The notes beneath the pieces are model-generated. The model did not search any database. It was not told the DNA's origin and saw nothing but the letters and a program-made list of their open reading frames with translations. DNA of 64,000 nucleotides from positions 558,001-622,000 of the forward strand of contig CAVRQM010000005.1 of NCBI GenBank assembly GCA_963723455.1, given 5' to 3'. This DNA is from CAVRQM01 sp963723455. Its GTDB lineage: Bacteria > Pseudomonadota > Alphaproteobacteria > Acetobacterales > Acetobacteraceae. A program made the translations under genes and the position numbers. Below are positions 34,848-42,668 of the stretch, in pieces; position 1 is the first letter of the stretch; every line of letters starts with the position of its first letter.

Positions 34848-35651
34848 ATGAAGATGCAACGCCGCATGATGCTGGGCGCGCTCGCCGCGGCCGCGCTGCT
34901 GCTGGGGGCCGGCGGCAGCCGGGCCGCCGAGAAGGTGCTGAAGTTCGGGGCGGCGGCGGAGCCGTATCCGCCTTTCACCAGCCAGAACGCGCAGGGCAAG
35001 TGGGTCGGCTTCGAGGTCGATCTGATGAACGCGGTGTGCGCGGCCGAAAAGCTGAAATGCGAGATGGTCGGCACCGCCTGGGACGGCATCATCCCGGCGC
35101 TGAACGCGCACAAGATCGACGTGATCTGGTCGTCGATGTCGATCACCCCGGAGCGGGCGAAGGTCATCGACTTCACCGACAAATACTACAACACGCCGGC
35201 CGAGATCATCGCGCCCAAATCCGAGAAGCTGCCGCTGACCCTCAAGGACATGTCCGCGCTGGACGGCAAGATCATCGGCGTGCAGACCTCCACCACTCAC
35301 GCCGCCTTTGTGCAGAAGTATCTGGGCAGCAAGGCCAAGATCAAGACCTATGACACGCAGGACAACGCCGACGCCGATCTGGTCGCCGGCCGGATCGACG
35401 CCGCGGTGGCGGATTCGATCGCGCTCGACGACTTCCTGAAATCAGCGCAAGGCAAGGATATGGAGGTCAAGCTCATCATCCCGGCCAATTTCGACCGCTC
35501 GGTGTTCGGCGACGGCGTCGGTGGCGGCGTGCGCAAGTCGGACACCAAGCTGAAGGCCGAGCTTGACGCCGGCATCAAGAAGATCCGCGCTGACGGCACC
35601 TATCAGAAGCTGGAGAAGAAGTACTTCTCGTTCGACGTGTACGGCAGCTGA
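34848..35651 (+). CDS. Polar amino-acid-type ABC substrate-binding protein, copy 1
   Basis: 267 residues with a signal peptide ending after GGSRAAE. Type II periplasmic-binding fold of the HisJ/ArgT group: AEPYPPFTSQNAQGKWVGFEVDLMNAV, TAWDGIIPALNAHKIDV, SSMSITPER and FTDKYY are classical. Start at 34848; a Met two codons later is equally possible. It has a close tandem copy at 35718, with long identical DNA stretches. Probably delivers a basic or acylated amino acid to the HisQ/HisM-like permeases at 39.2-40.7 kb. Confidence 0.9.
   Translation: MKMQRRMMLGALAAAALLLGAGGSRAAEKVLKFGAAAEPYPPFTSQNAQGKWVGFEVDLMNAVCAAEKLKCEMVGTAWDGIIPALNAHKIDVIWSSMSITPERAKVIDFTDKYYNTPAEIIAPKSEKLPLTLKDMSALDGKIIGVQTSTTHAAFVQKYLGSKAKIKTYDTQDNADADLVAGRIDAAVADSIALDDFLKSAQGKDMEVKLIIPANFDRSVFGDGVGGGVRKSDTKLKAELDAGIKKIRADGTYQKLEKKYFSFDVYGS
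34974..35147. repeat. 174-base segment identical to 35853-36026 (binding-protein copy 1)
   Basis: By direct reading, 34974-35147 and 35853-36026 match at every base, including all synonymous positions, while the sequences on both sides diverge. Both lie in the N-terminal lobe of the tandem binding-protein genes. This is the expected trace of a recent gene-conversion event or partial recent duplication. Confidence 0.9.
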
Positions 35652-35654
35652 AGG
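35568..35654. repeat. 87-base segment identical to 36447-36533 (3' ends of tandem genes)
   Basis: The last 27 codons plus the stop and three following bases of copy 1 (35568-35654) are identical to the same region of copy 2 (36447-36533). The central third of the two genes between these repeats is only similar. Confidence 0.9.
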
Positions 35655-35717
35655 TCCGGGCCGCTCGCCGCAAGCGCCGGAGCTGCGGCGGGCGTTCTGC
35701 AACACACAAGATCAAAC

Positions 35718-36530
35718 ATGGGATGTGACAGTATGTTGCGCCGAACGATGCTGGGGGTGGTGGCCGTCGCCGGGTTCCTCGTTGCGGCCAGTGCGGGTCA
35801 TGCCGCGGACACGGTGCTGAAGTTCGGCGTGGCGGCGGAGCCGTACCCGCCCTTCACCAGCCAGAACGCGCAGGGCAAGTGGGTCGGCTTCGAGGTCGAT
35901 CTGATGAACGCGGTGTGCGCGGCCGAAAAGCTGAAATGCGAGATGGTCGGCACCGCCTGGGACGGCATCATCCCGGCGCTGAACGCGCACAAGATCGACG
36001 TGATCTGGTCGTCGATGTCGATCACCGCCGAACGCAAGCAGGTGATCGACTTCACCGACAAGGACTACAACACGCCGGCCGAGCTGATCGCGCTGAAAGC
36101 CACGCCGCTCAAGCTTGCCCTGCATGACGACGCGGCGCTGAAGGGCAAGGTGATCGGCGTTCAAGTCTCTACCGTGCATGCCAACTTCGTCAAGAAGCAC
36201 TTCGGCGACCTGGTCACAATCAAGACCTACGACACTCAGGACAACGCCAACGCCGACCTGGTGGCGGGACGCGTTGACGCGGTCCTGGCCGATGCGATCG
36301 CACTCAACGATTTCATGGCGAGTCCGCAGGGCAAGGATTGCGAGGTCAAGCTGCTGATCCCAGCAGACTTCGATCCGGCAACGATGGGCGACGGCGTGGG
36401 CGGCGGCGTGCGCAAATCCGACGCCAGGCTGAAGGCCGAGCTGAACGCCGGCATCAAGAAGATCCGCGCTGACGGCACCTATCAGAAGCTGGAGAAGAAG
36501 TACTTCTCGTTCGACGTGTACGGCAGCTGA
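35718..36530 (+). CDS. Polar amino-acid-type ABC substrate-binding protein, copy 2
   Basis: 270 residues, signal peptide ending after AGHAAD. Same fold and motifs as copy 1. Protein identity is near complete in residues of the N-lobe and the last 27 residues, but the middle (ligand-lobe, about residues 105-240) differs at many positions (for example KATPLKLALHDD versus KSEKLPLTLKDM). This suggests the two copies keep the common permease-docking faces but recognise different ligands. A Met at 35733 is another possible start. A strong terminator follows the stop. Confidence 0.9.
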   Translation: MGCDSMLRRTMLGVVAVAGFLVAASAGHAADTVLKFGVAAEPYPPFTSQNAQGKWVGFEVDLMNAVCAAEKLKCEMVGTAWDGIIPALNAHKIDVIWSSMSITAERKQVIDFTDKDYNTPAELIALKATPLKLALHDDAALKGKVIGVQVSTVHANFVKKHFGDLVTIKTYDTQDNANADLVAGRVDAVLADAIALNDFMASPQGKDCEVKLLIPADFDPATMGDGVGGGVRKSDARLKAELNAGIKKIRADGTYQKLEKKYFSFDVYGS

Positions 36531-36536
36531 AGGCCG

Positions 36537-36570
36537 GCGGCTCGCGTCCGTCAGGTCGCGAGCCGCTTTT
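36537..36570 (+). terminator. Rho-independent terminator after the tandem binding-protein genes
   Basis: Perfect 10-base stem GCGGCTCGCG (36537-36546) and CGCGAGCCGC (36557-36566) with a 10-base loop, followed by TTTT. It lies 6 bases after the copy-2 stop and overlaps the last codons of the convergent GNAT gene. Confidence 0.85.
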
Positions 36571-36997
36571 CCATGAAGGCGCGGTGGCGACCGTCCTGCA
36601 CGCTGCGATGCGTCTCGACGTATCCGAGCCGCGCGTACATCGCGATGTTCTCGACCATCGCGACATTGGTATAGAGCCGCAGCAGATCGAGGCCGAGGCG
36701 TCGCGCCTCGTCTTCGGCATGGGCCATCAGGTGCCGCCCGAAACTCCGATGCTGGCAGGGCGGATCGACGGCGACGTTCTCGATCAGCAGATGGTCGGGA
36801 TGCGCCTCCAGCACCAGCACGCCGGCGATCGTGCCATCGGCCACCAGCACGCTCGTCATGCCCGCCTTCACGACCGCGGCGTAGTCGGCGAGCATCGGCA
36901 GCGGCTTGCGGCCGATGCTGGCCGCCCATCTTGCATAGGCCCGCCCGACCAGGGCGCCGATGGCGGCAGCGTCGTCCAGGGTCGCGGGCCGGATCAT
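36551..36997 (-). CDS. GNAT-family N-acetyltransferase
   Basis: 148 residues from the ATG at 36997, which overlaps the oxidoreductase stop (ATGA). The acetyl-CoA loop is visible as ENVAVDPPCQHRSFGRHLM (the R/Q-x-x-G-x-G/A motif is here QHRSFG, slightly altered), and the C-terminal VENIAMYARLGYVE is a standard GNAT end. It acetylates an unknown amine; within this locus an amino acid or its product is likely. The last gene of the minus-strand operon. Confidence 0.87.
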   Translation of the reverse strand: MIRPATLDDAAAIGALVGRAYARWAASIGRKPLPMLADYAAVVKAGMTSVLVADGTIAGVLVLEAHPDHLLIENVAVDPPCQHRSFGRHLMAHAEDEARRLGLDLLRLYTNVAMVENIAMYARLGYVETHRSVQDGRHRAFMEKRLAT

Positions 36998-38109
36998 GCG
37001 GCGGACGGCAGCGTTTCGGCCCGCAGCCAGCTTCGCAGCGCGCCGGCATCGCCGCCGTCGATTGCCGCCGCGACCCGACGCCCGACCGCCGCGCCGAACT
37101 TGTAGCCATGCCCGGAGCAGGCCGACACGATCAGCGTGCGTCCGATCATCTCGGAAAAAAAGCATTCGTCGTCGGTGAAGGTGTAGGCGCAGCCGCGCAT
37201 GGTCCGCACCCGGTACTCACCGATCCGCGCCAGCGGCGGCGCGAAGGCGCGCAGCAGCGCCGCTTCGGTCTGCGCGCCCGCGGCCGCCACGTCGTCGGGA
37301 TCGGCTCCGTAGCGCAACAGCCCGGACCCGAACTTCAGGCCGGTGCCCGCGACCGGCGGAATCGCCCAGGCCTCGGAGTCGCCGCCGACCGAAAGAATGG
37401 TCGGCGCAGTCTTCCAGGCCTCGACCAGGTCCGCGGGGGGCTCGATATAGCCGACATGCGTGCGCAGGCTGCGCAGCGTCGGGGCAAGCCGGGGTGCCAG
37501 CTGCGCGGTCCAGGCCCCGGCCGTGATCAGCAGACGGTCGCCCTCGATCACCGTGCCGTCCTGCGCCACGGCGCGCGCCTGCTCCGGCTCGATCGCGGCG
37601 ATGCGCAGGCCCGGGCGGATGTCGGCCCCGCGCGCGGCCAGCCACTCCAGCAGCCCGGCGGCGATCCGCTGGCACAGCAGCGCGCCGCCTTCGGCCGTCT
37701 CGAATGCGTAGCGGACTGCAGCCGGATCCAGAAACGCAAACCGCGCTGCCGCCTCGTCCGGGTGGAATGATCGGTACGGCAGGCCGATGCGGTCGTAGCC
37801 GGCGCGGATGTCGTCCGCCTCATCGCCCTCGCGCTGACAGACGCACAGGATCCCGGTCTCGACGTAATGCTGCGCGCCAAGATCGGACCACAGCTCGTCC
37901 CAGGCGGCGAACGCCTCGGTAATCAACGCAGCATAGCCGTCGGCCGCGCCGTAGCCGCGCCGGATGATGCGGTGCTGGTCGCCGGAGGCGGCCGCCGGAT
38001 TCGGGATTTCCGCTGCCTGCTCGAGCAGCGTCACTCGATGCCCGCGCCGGGTCAGCGCCCAGGCCGATGCCAGGCCGCCGATCCCCGCACCCACGATCAC
38101 GACATGCAT
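36994..38109 (-). CDS. FAD-dependent amino-acid/amine oxidase (DAO family)
   Basis: 371 residues from the ATG at 38109. The FAD-binding GAGIGGLASAWALTRRGHRVTLLEQ region at the start, the TAGAW motif in the middle and the SACSGHGYKFGAAVG segment near the end place it with sarcosine oxidase/N-methyltryptophan oxidase/D-amino-acid oxidase-like proteins. Several of these carry covalent flavin on a Cys; here the Cys in SACSGHGYK is the candidate. It would oxidise a primary or secondary amine. Coupled downstream of the deacylase and upstream of the GNAT. Confidence 0.88.
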   Translation of the reverse strand: MHVVIVGAGIGGLASAWALTRRGHRVTLLEQAAEIPNPAAASGDQHRIIRRGYGAADGYAALITEAFAAWDELWSDLGAQHYVETGILCVCQREGDEADDIRAGYDRIGLPYRSFHPDEAAARFAFLDPAAVRYAFETAEGGALLCQRIAAGLLEWLAARGADIRPGLRIAAIEPEQARAVAQDGTVIEGDRLLITAGAWTAQLAPRLAPTLRSLRTHVGYIEPPADLVEAWKTAPTILSVGGDSEAWAIPPVAGTGLKFGSGLLRYGADPDDVAAAGAQTEAALLRAFAPPLARIGEYRVRTMRGCAYTFTDDECFFSEMIGRTLIVSACSGHGYKFGAAVGRRVAAAIDGGDAGALRSWLRAETLPSAA

Positions 38110-38126
38110 GCGCCAGTCCTCAATTC

Positions 38127-39149
38127 TCAGTCGTCCAGCGGGCCGCCGGACCAACTGGCCGAAGGTGCATCCCCGGTCAGCTTCGCCGCAACCCCGCCCG
38201 CCGCCACGTAGCGGTCGCGGCTGCGCGTCAGCAGCCGGCCGGCATGCGGCGCCGCAAGGTCGAGGTCGGCGGCGGGATCGCCGGGCCGCGGCACCAGCCG
38301 GGCGAACGGCTCCCCGGCGGCAAGACGTGCGCCGAGCGGGCTGGTGAACACCAGCACGCCCGCTTCCGGCGCGCGGATGGTCTGCATGTGCGTCGCTTGC
38401 ACCACCTCGCCGCGCCAGTCCGGCAGCGCCGGATCGCCGTAAATAACGCCGCGGGCGCACAGCAGCCGGAACAGCGCCTCCGCATCGCCGCTTGCCATTG
38501 CGTCATCCACGTCGGCCTGGCCGCGCAACTCCACGGTCGAGACCAGCCGGCCGGCGACGCCGTTGCCAACACCGGAAGCGCCGGCCAGCCAGCGCGCCGC
38601 CACCGCGTCCTCGAACGCGCCGCCGCCATCGCCATCCCACAGGATGACCGCCTGCGCGCCCAGCGCCGCCGCGAGGTCCTTCGCTTCCGGCCACATCGCG
38701 CCGTGCACGTACAAATAGGGCAAGGCCTCGTCGTCGGTGTGCAGGTCCAGCACGATGTCGGCCTCGGCCGACACGCGCAGCAGCGCCGCCTGCCACGCGG
38801 TGAGTCCAGTGGGCGGATCGGCAGCGGATTGCGGGAAGCCGCGATTGAAGTTGCGGCCGCTCGCGGCATCGAAGCGGCCGAGCAGGCGGTTGTGCGAGAA
38901 CTGGCGGATGCCGATCGGGTTGGCTTGCGGAACCACGGTGATGTCACCGCGCAGGCGACCCTGGGCCTCCGCCGTGCGCAGCATCGGCAGCAGGTGATGC
39001 AGCACCAGCATCGGCGGAATCTCGTCGGCATGCACGCCGCCCTGCACATGCGCGCGCGGTCCGGCGCCGGTGCCGCGCAACAGCCACGCGGCAATGGCGT
39101 GCGTCTCCGCCGGTCCAGCGCCGGCGAACGGGATGGTTGTCTCCTGCAT
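38127..39149 (-). CDS. Zinc deacylase of the succinylglutamate desuccinylase/aspartoacylase family
   Basis: 340 residues. Metallopeptidase M14-like fold with zinc ligands H40 and E43 in GGVHADE and a third His in DLHTDDE; the Arg pair in GRNFNRGF also fits the AstE/AspA group, and a C-terminal beta domain with biotinyl-like turns (APEAGVLVFTSPLGARLAAGE) is present as in DoeB-like members. It removes an acyl group from an N-acyl amino acid. It lies 11 bases downstream of the permease gene, so the imported substrate is probably acylated. Confidence 0.87.
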   Translation of the reverse strand: MQETTIPFAGAGPAETHAIAAWLLRGTGAGPRAHVQGGVHADEIPPMLVLHHLLPMLRTAEAQGRLRGDITVVPQANPIGIRQFSHNRLLGRFDAASGRNFNRGFPQSAADPPTGLTAWQAALLRVSAEADIVLDLHTDDEALPYLYVHGAMWPEAKDLAAALGAQAVILWDGDGGGAFEDAVAARWLAGASGVGNGVAGRLVSTVELRGQADVDDAMASGDAEALFRLLCARGVIYGDPALPDWRGEVVQATHMQTIRAPEAGVLVFTSPLGARLAAGEPFARLVPRPGDPAADLDLAAPHAGRLLTRSRDRYVAAGGVAAKLTGDAPSASWSGGPLDD

Positions 39150-39160
39150 CGAGCCTCGTC

Positions 39161-39874
39161 CTAGTGCCCCGTGTGGATGACCAGCCGGCGGTCGCGGTTC
39201 ATCCGCCGCTCGGCCAGGGCGAACAGCCGAGTGATGACCAGCGTCATCAGGATATACACGAGGGCCGCACTCAGCAGCGGCTCATAGACCCGAAGGCTTT
39301 CGGCCTCCGCCACCTCCGCCCGTCCCATCACGTCCAGCACGGTGATGGTGGACGCCAGCGCGGTAGATTTCAGCAACAGGATGGTCTCCCCGCCCAGCGC
39401 CGGCAGACAGGACTGGATGGCGCGCGGCAGCACGATCAGCCGGGTCACATGCCGGCCGCGCAAGCCCAGCGAGCGCGCCGCCTCGATTTCGCCAACCGGC
39501 ACGGCGGCGATCGCGCCGCGGAGGATCTCGCCCGAATACGCCCCGGTGCTCAGGCCCAGCGCCACCACCGCGTACCAGAAGCCGTCGCGCAGGTATGTCC
39601 AAAGGAAGCTCTCCCGCAGCGCCGGCATGTGCGAAAAGACGCTGCCCAGGCCGTAGTCCAGCAGATAGATCTGCACCAGCAGCGGCGTGCCGCGGATCAG
39701 CTGGATATATGCCCAGCTCGGCGCGCGCAGCGCGATCGACCGCGACACCCGGGCCAGCGCCGTGCCGATCGCCAGCGCGTTGCCCAGCACCCAGGACAGC
39801 AGCAGCAGCACGATGGTCGTCCAGGCGCCGGCCAGCAAATTGGGCAGGATGCTGATGGTGTAGGCCAGCGACAT
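39161..39874 (-). CDS. Amino-acid ABC transporter permease, HisM type
   Basis: 237 residues with five or so hydrophobic helices. The family loop YIQLIRGTPLLVQIYLLDYG at the N-terminal third and EAARSLGLRG, the EAA loop, are intact. Partner of the permease that precedes it by 16 bases. No ATPase gene follows, which is unusual for this family. Confidence 0.92.
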   Translation of the reverse strand: MSLAYTISILPNLLAGAWTTIVLLLLSWVLGNALAIGTALARVSRSIALRAPSWAYIQLIRGTPLLVQIYLLDYGLGSVFSHMPALRESFLWTYLRDGFWYAVVALGLSTGAYSGEILRGAIAAVPVGEIEAARSLGLRGRHVTRLIVLPRAIQSCLPALGGETILLLKSTALASTITVLDVMGRAEVAEAESLRVYEPLLSAALVYILMTLVITRLFALAERRMNRDRRLVIHTGH

Positions 39875-39890
39875 CAGGATCTCCGCGCCG

Positions 39891-40664
39891 TCATGCGCGC
39901 GCGTGCCCGCGCCCGACCGAGCGCGAGATCGCGCCCAGTATCACGTTCGAGATCGCGGTCAGCAGCAGGAACAGCATTGCGGTGAACAGGAAGAAGAAGA
40001 AGTAGTCCTTCGTCGCGCCCGCCGCGGTCTTGCCGGTGAACAGCAGCTCGGAGAAGCCGACGACGCTGATCAGCGAGCTGTCCTTCAGGATTGCCAGCCA
40101 CAGATTGCTCATTCCCGGCAGCGCATGGCGCAACGCCAGCGGCAGGATCAGCAGGCGGAACCGCTGCGCCGGCCGCAGCGCCAGCGCCCGACCGGCCTCG
40201 GACACGCCGCGCGGCACCGACAGGATCGCGCCGCGGAACACCTCGGTCAGGTATGCGCCCTGCACGAAGCCCAGCGTCACCACCGCGGCCACGAACGGAT
40301 CGACAGAGAACAATTCCACAAGGCCGATCTGCGTCAGCAGGTTCTCCAGCGCCGAGGTGCCGGTGTAGTACAGCAGGATGATCAGCAGCAGCTCCGGCAC
40401 CGCGCGGACGAACGTAGTGTAGAATAGTCCGATCCCGCGCGCGACGGCGCTGCCCGACAGCTTCGCCCAGACGCCCAGCAACCCCAGCACGATGCCGACC
40501 GCATAGCCGGCCAGCGAGATCTCGACCGTCAGGATAAGCCCATCGACGAAGCGCGGCCCCCAGCCCACATCGCCGAAGCCGATCAGCTGCAGGTATGTTG
40601 GATCGGAGGGCTGCAGGCGTGACTCCCGGGTCGCTGGCGCGCCGCCAAGCAGCCACGCTGCCAC
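39891..40664 (-). CDS. Amino-acid ABC transporter permease, HisQ type
   Basis: About 257 residues. The helix-rich body starts near LQLIGFGDVGWGPRFVDG and contains FVRAVPELLLIILLYY and the EAA-like loop EAGRALALRPAQRFRLL. The start is uncertain: GTG at 40664 or 40670 gives a short basic N-terminus and fits the operator position upstream; the frame stays open to 40778 but this part is Cys/Trp-rich and overlaps the divergent DUF3072 gene. First gene of the minus-strand operon permease-permease-deacylase-oxidase-GNAT. Confidence 0.88.
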   Translation of the reverse strand: MAAWLLGGAPATRESRLQPSDPTYLQLIGFGDVGWGPRFVDGLILTVEISLAGYAVGIVLGLLGVWAKLSGSAVARGIGLFYTTFVRAVPELLLIILLYYTGTSALENLLTQIGLVELFSVDPFVAAVVTLGFVQGAYLTEVFRGAILSVPRGVSEAGRALALRPAQRFRLLILPLALRHALPGMSNLWLAILKDSSLISVVGFSELLFTGKTAAGATKDYFFFFLFTAMLFLLLTAISNVILGAISRSVGRGHARA

Positions 40665-40703
40665 ACGCACCCGTGAGCAACAAGCCGGCAATCTCTGGAA
40701 CGA

Positions 40704-40731
40704 ATGGTGGACAAACACGTTGGTCCACCAT
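40704..40731. promoter_or_regulatory. Perfect palindrome, probable GntR(FadR)-type operator
   Basis: ATGGTGGAC (40704-40712) and GTCCACCAT (40723-40731) form a perfect 9-base inverted repeat with a 10-base spacer. Each half contains a TNGTNNACNA element (TTGTCCACCA on the minus strand at 40705-40714; TGGTCCACCA at 40721-40730), the consensus of the FadR branch of GntR regulators. It lies between the divergent permease operon and the DUF3072 gene and includes the latter's ATG. No GntR gene is in the window. Confidence 0.6.
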
Positions 40732-40963
40732 GAGCAGCACGAAATCCGATCCACCCGACCAGCCCGCGGCACCGTCAAACGTCAGCAAGGATCCGCACGA
40801 ATGGACCACCGGCGGCGAGACGATGACCGGCGCCCAGGCGAGCTACCTCAAGACGCTGTGCGAGGAGGCCGGCGCGGCATTCGATCCCACCCTCAGCAAG
40901 GCCGATGCGAGCCTGCGGATCGACGAGTTGCAGAAGCGGACCGGGCGGGGCAGGGACCATTGA
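40730..40963 (+). CDS. DUF3072 domain protein
   Basis: 77 residues from the ATG at 40730. The conserved block GGETMTGAQASYLKTLCEEAGAAFDP and the ending LQKRTGRGRD match the DUF3072 family of small proteins, preceded by a polar, Pro/Ser-rich N-terminal region that looks disordered. Role unknown. Its start codon is inside a palindrome that may serve as operator or hairpin for this gene. Confidence 0.88.
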   Translation: MSSTKSDPPDQPAAPSNVSKDPHEWTTGGETMTGAQASYLKTLCEEAGAAFDPTLSKADASLRIDELQKRTGRGRDH

Positions 40964-41006
40964 TTCTCGAGGTTAAATGACCGAGTGCAAGCCCGGCCAT
41001 CCCGAG

Positions 41007-41035
41007 ATCGGAAAACGGCCCGGCGCGCTCCGGGC
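41007..41035 (-). terminator. Probable intrinsic terminator of the glycosyltransferase gene
   Basis: GCCCGG (41018-41023) and CCGGGC (41030-41035) pair around a 6-base loop; read on the minus strand the stem is followed by CGTTTTCC. It lies 17 bases past the glycosyltransferase stop. Confidence 0.5.
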
Positions 41036-41051
41036 GAGAGTTGCTACGCGA

Positions 41052-42104
41052 TTAGCCAACCAGGCGCAGCGTCGCCCGGCGCGCCTGCGCAAGCTGGCGA
41101 TAGACGGCCAGGTAATCCTCCGCCATGCGCCGGGCGGTGAACCGCTCCTCGAAGCGTCGGCGAATGCGGGCGCGGTCCAGCGCCCGGGCGCGCGGCACTG
41201 CGGCGATCGCTGCCTGCTCGTCCTCGACGATGCAGCCGGTCACGCCGTCCTCGACGATTTCGGGCACCGAGCCGCGGTTGAAGGCGATCACCGGGGTGCC
41301 GCAGGCCATCGCCTCAATCATCACCAGCCCGAACGGTTCCGGCCAGTCGATCGGCAGCAGCAGGGCCGCCGCGCCTGACAGGAAATCAGGCTTCTGTGCG
41401 TCGTTGATCTCGCCGATCAGCTCGACCCCGCCGCCGCCCAGCATCGGACGAATTTGCTCGGCGAAATATTGCGTGTCGGCGGCATCTACCTTTGCCGCCA
41501 TCCGCAGCGGCATGCCGGCGGCGCGGGCGATGCGGATCGCCCGGTCGGGCCGCTTTTCGGGGCATATCCGGCCGAGAAAGGCCAGGTACGACGGCGTCGC
41601 GTCGCGCGGCGTCAGCAGCATCTCCGGGATGCCGTGCTGCACCGTGCGCACCCAGTTCGCATGCGCCAGCGGACCGCGCTGCGCGTTAGAGATCGAGACC
41701 AGCGGCGCCGACGCGAACAGGTCGAAAACCGGCCCCAGCTCCGGCAGATCCAGCCGGCCGTGCAGCGTGGTCACGAACGGGGTCCGATCGCGCGCCAGCA
41801 GCGAGAACGGCAGGTAGTCCAGATGGCAATGCAGGATGTCGAACTGATCGGTCTGGCGTGCCACCAGCTCCAGCATCAGCGCGTGCGGCGCGTGGCGGTC
41901 GCGGATGTCGGCATCCAGCCGCAACGCCTGCGGCCATCCCGCGACCAGGCGAGCGGAGGTGACGCTGTCGCCACTGGCGAACAGCGTCACCTCGTGCCCC
42001 ATCGCGACAAGTTCTTCGGTAAGATACGAAACCACCCGCTCAGTACCACCGTACAGCTTGGGCGGCACGGCCTCGTGCAGCGGCGATACCTGGGCAATGC
42101 GCAT
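41052..42104 (-). CDS. Glycosyltransferase family 4
   Basis: 350 residues from the ATG at 42104, where the GT-B N-terminus MRIAQVSPLHEAVPPKLYGGTERVV begins. FLGRICPEKRPD in the middle and the donor-site motif EPFGLVMIEAMACGTPVIAF (E-x7-E) are the GT4 signature. It transfers a sugar from a nucleotide donor to an acceptor that cannot be told from sequence. Alone in its direction; no polysaccharide cluster surrounds it. It ends with a short Arg-rich helix. Confidence 0.92.
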   Translation of the reverse strand: MRIAQVSPLHEAVPPKLYGGTERVVSYLTEELVAMGHEVTLFASGDSVTSARLVAGWPQALRLDADIRDRHAPHALMLELVARQTDQFDILHCHLDYLPFSLLARDRTPFVTTLHGRLDLPELGPVFDLFASAPLVSISNAQRGPLAHANWVRTVQHGIPEMLLTPRDATPSYLAFLGRICPEKRPDRAIRIARAAGMPLRMAAKVDAADTQYFAEQIRPMLGGGGVELIGEINDAQKPDFLSGAAALLLPIDWPEPFGLVMIEAMACGTPVIAFNRGSVPEIVEDGVTGCIVEDEQAAIAAVPRARALDRARIRRRFEERFTARRMAEDYLAVYRQLAQARRATLRLVG

Positions 42105-42162
42105 TATGCTTTTCCTCAGCGTGATCAGACCATCGTAACGGTCTGACCGGCGTCGGGTTGCC

Positions 42163-42372
42163 TCAGCGCCAGTACGGGCGGTACGGATAGCCGCCGCGAA
42201 TGAACACGCCCCCCGCAACGGGCGGGGCTGCATAAGCATATCCAGGGTAGCCGTAGTAACCGTACGGCCCGTAGTAGCAGCCGGACAGGGCGACAAGTCC
42301 GGCCATGGCCACCGCCGGAAGCAGCAACTTCCGGGCGCCGGTGCGTATCTTCGGCCAGCTCAAGCTCGACAT
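42163..42372 (-). CDS. Small Tyr/Gly/Pro-rich lipoprotein
   Basis: 69 residues. A basic N-terminus, a hydrophobic segment (residues 16-30) and the lipobox LVALSGC with Cys32 predict a lipoprotein. The mature part (about 37 residues) consists largely of Tyr, Gly and Pro (YYGPYGYYGYPGYAY ... GGYPYRPYWR). Such short Tyr-rich lipoproteins are common near envelope-stress genes in alphaproteobacteria; function unknown. 58 bases upstream of the glycosyltransferase, and divergent from the FecR-like gene. Confidence 0.72.
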   Translation of the reverse strand: MSSLSWPKIRTGARKLLLPAVAMAGLVALSGCYYGPYGYYGYPGYAYAAPPVAGGVFIRGGYPYRPYWR

Positions 42373-42668
42373 GACGACCTCCTTCGGTGTTGCTCGCCGA
42401 TATAGACCGCAAATGCGGCGATGCCATGTCTAAATCCGGCGCGGCGCCCCGAAGCGACGCAATGTTACAAGTCTCAACCCGCTGTCACCGTGCAGGATCG
42501 CGTCGGACGCATAGTCGCCACGTTTGCAGGCGATGTCATACTGCGCAACAAAGACTGCGCAGCTAGACTGGACCGCGCAACAAAGTCCGATCGCAACGAA
42601 TCGCGGTCTGCTCCGTTGTGACCGGCATGCCGCCGACCAATCGCGTGGCGTCCCGCGCCGCGCCAACA
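42373..42668. promoter_or_regulatory. Divergent intergenic region with an 11-base direct repeat
   Basis: About 296 bases separate the Tyr-rich lipoprotein and the FecR/DUF6600 gene. GCGCAACAAAG occurs at 42543-42553 and again at 42575-42585, 32 bases apart, that is about three helical turns, so the copies face the same side. The region is less GC-rich than its surroundings. No convincing sigma-70 boxes were found. An alternative GTG start of the large gene is at 42618. Confidence 0.4.

Noticed and set aside
34848..40664. Assignment as an ectoine (ehu/doe) locus
   Set aside because: The deacylase family fits DoeB, but DoeA, the dehydrogenases, the AsnC-type regulator and EhuA are absent and the FAD oxidase has no place in that pathway.
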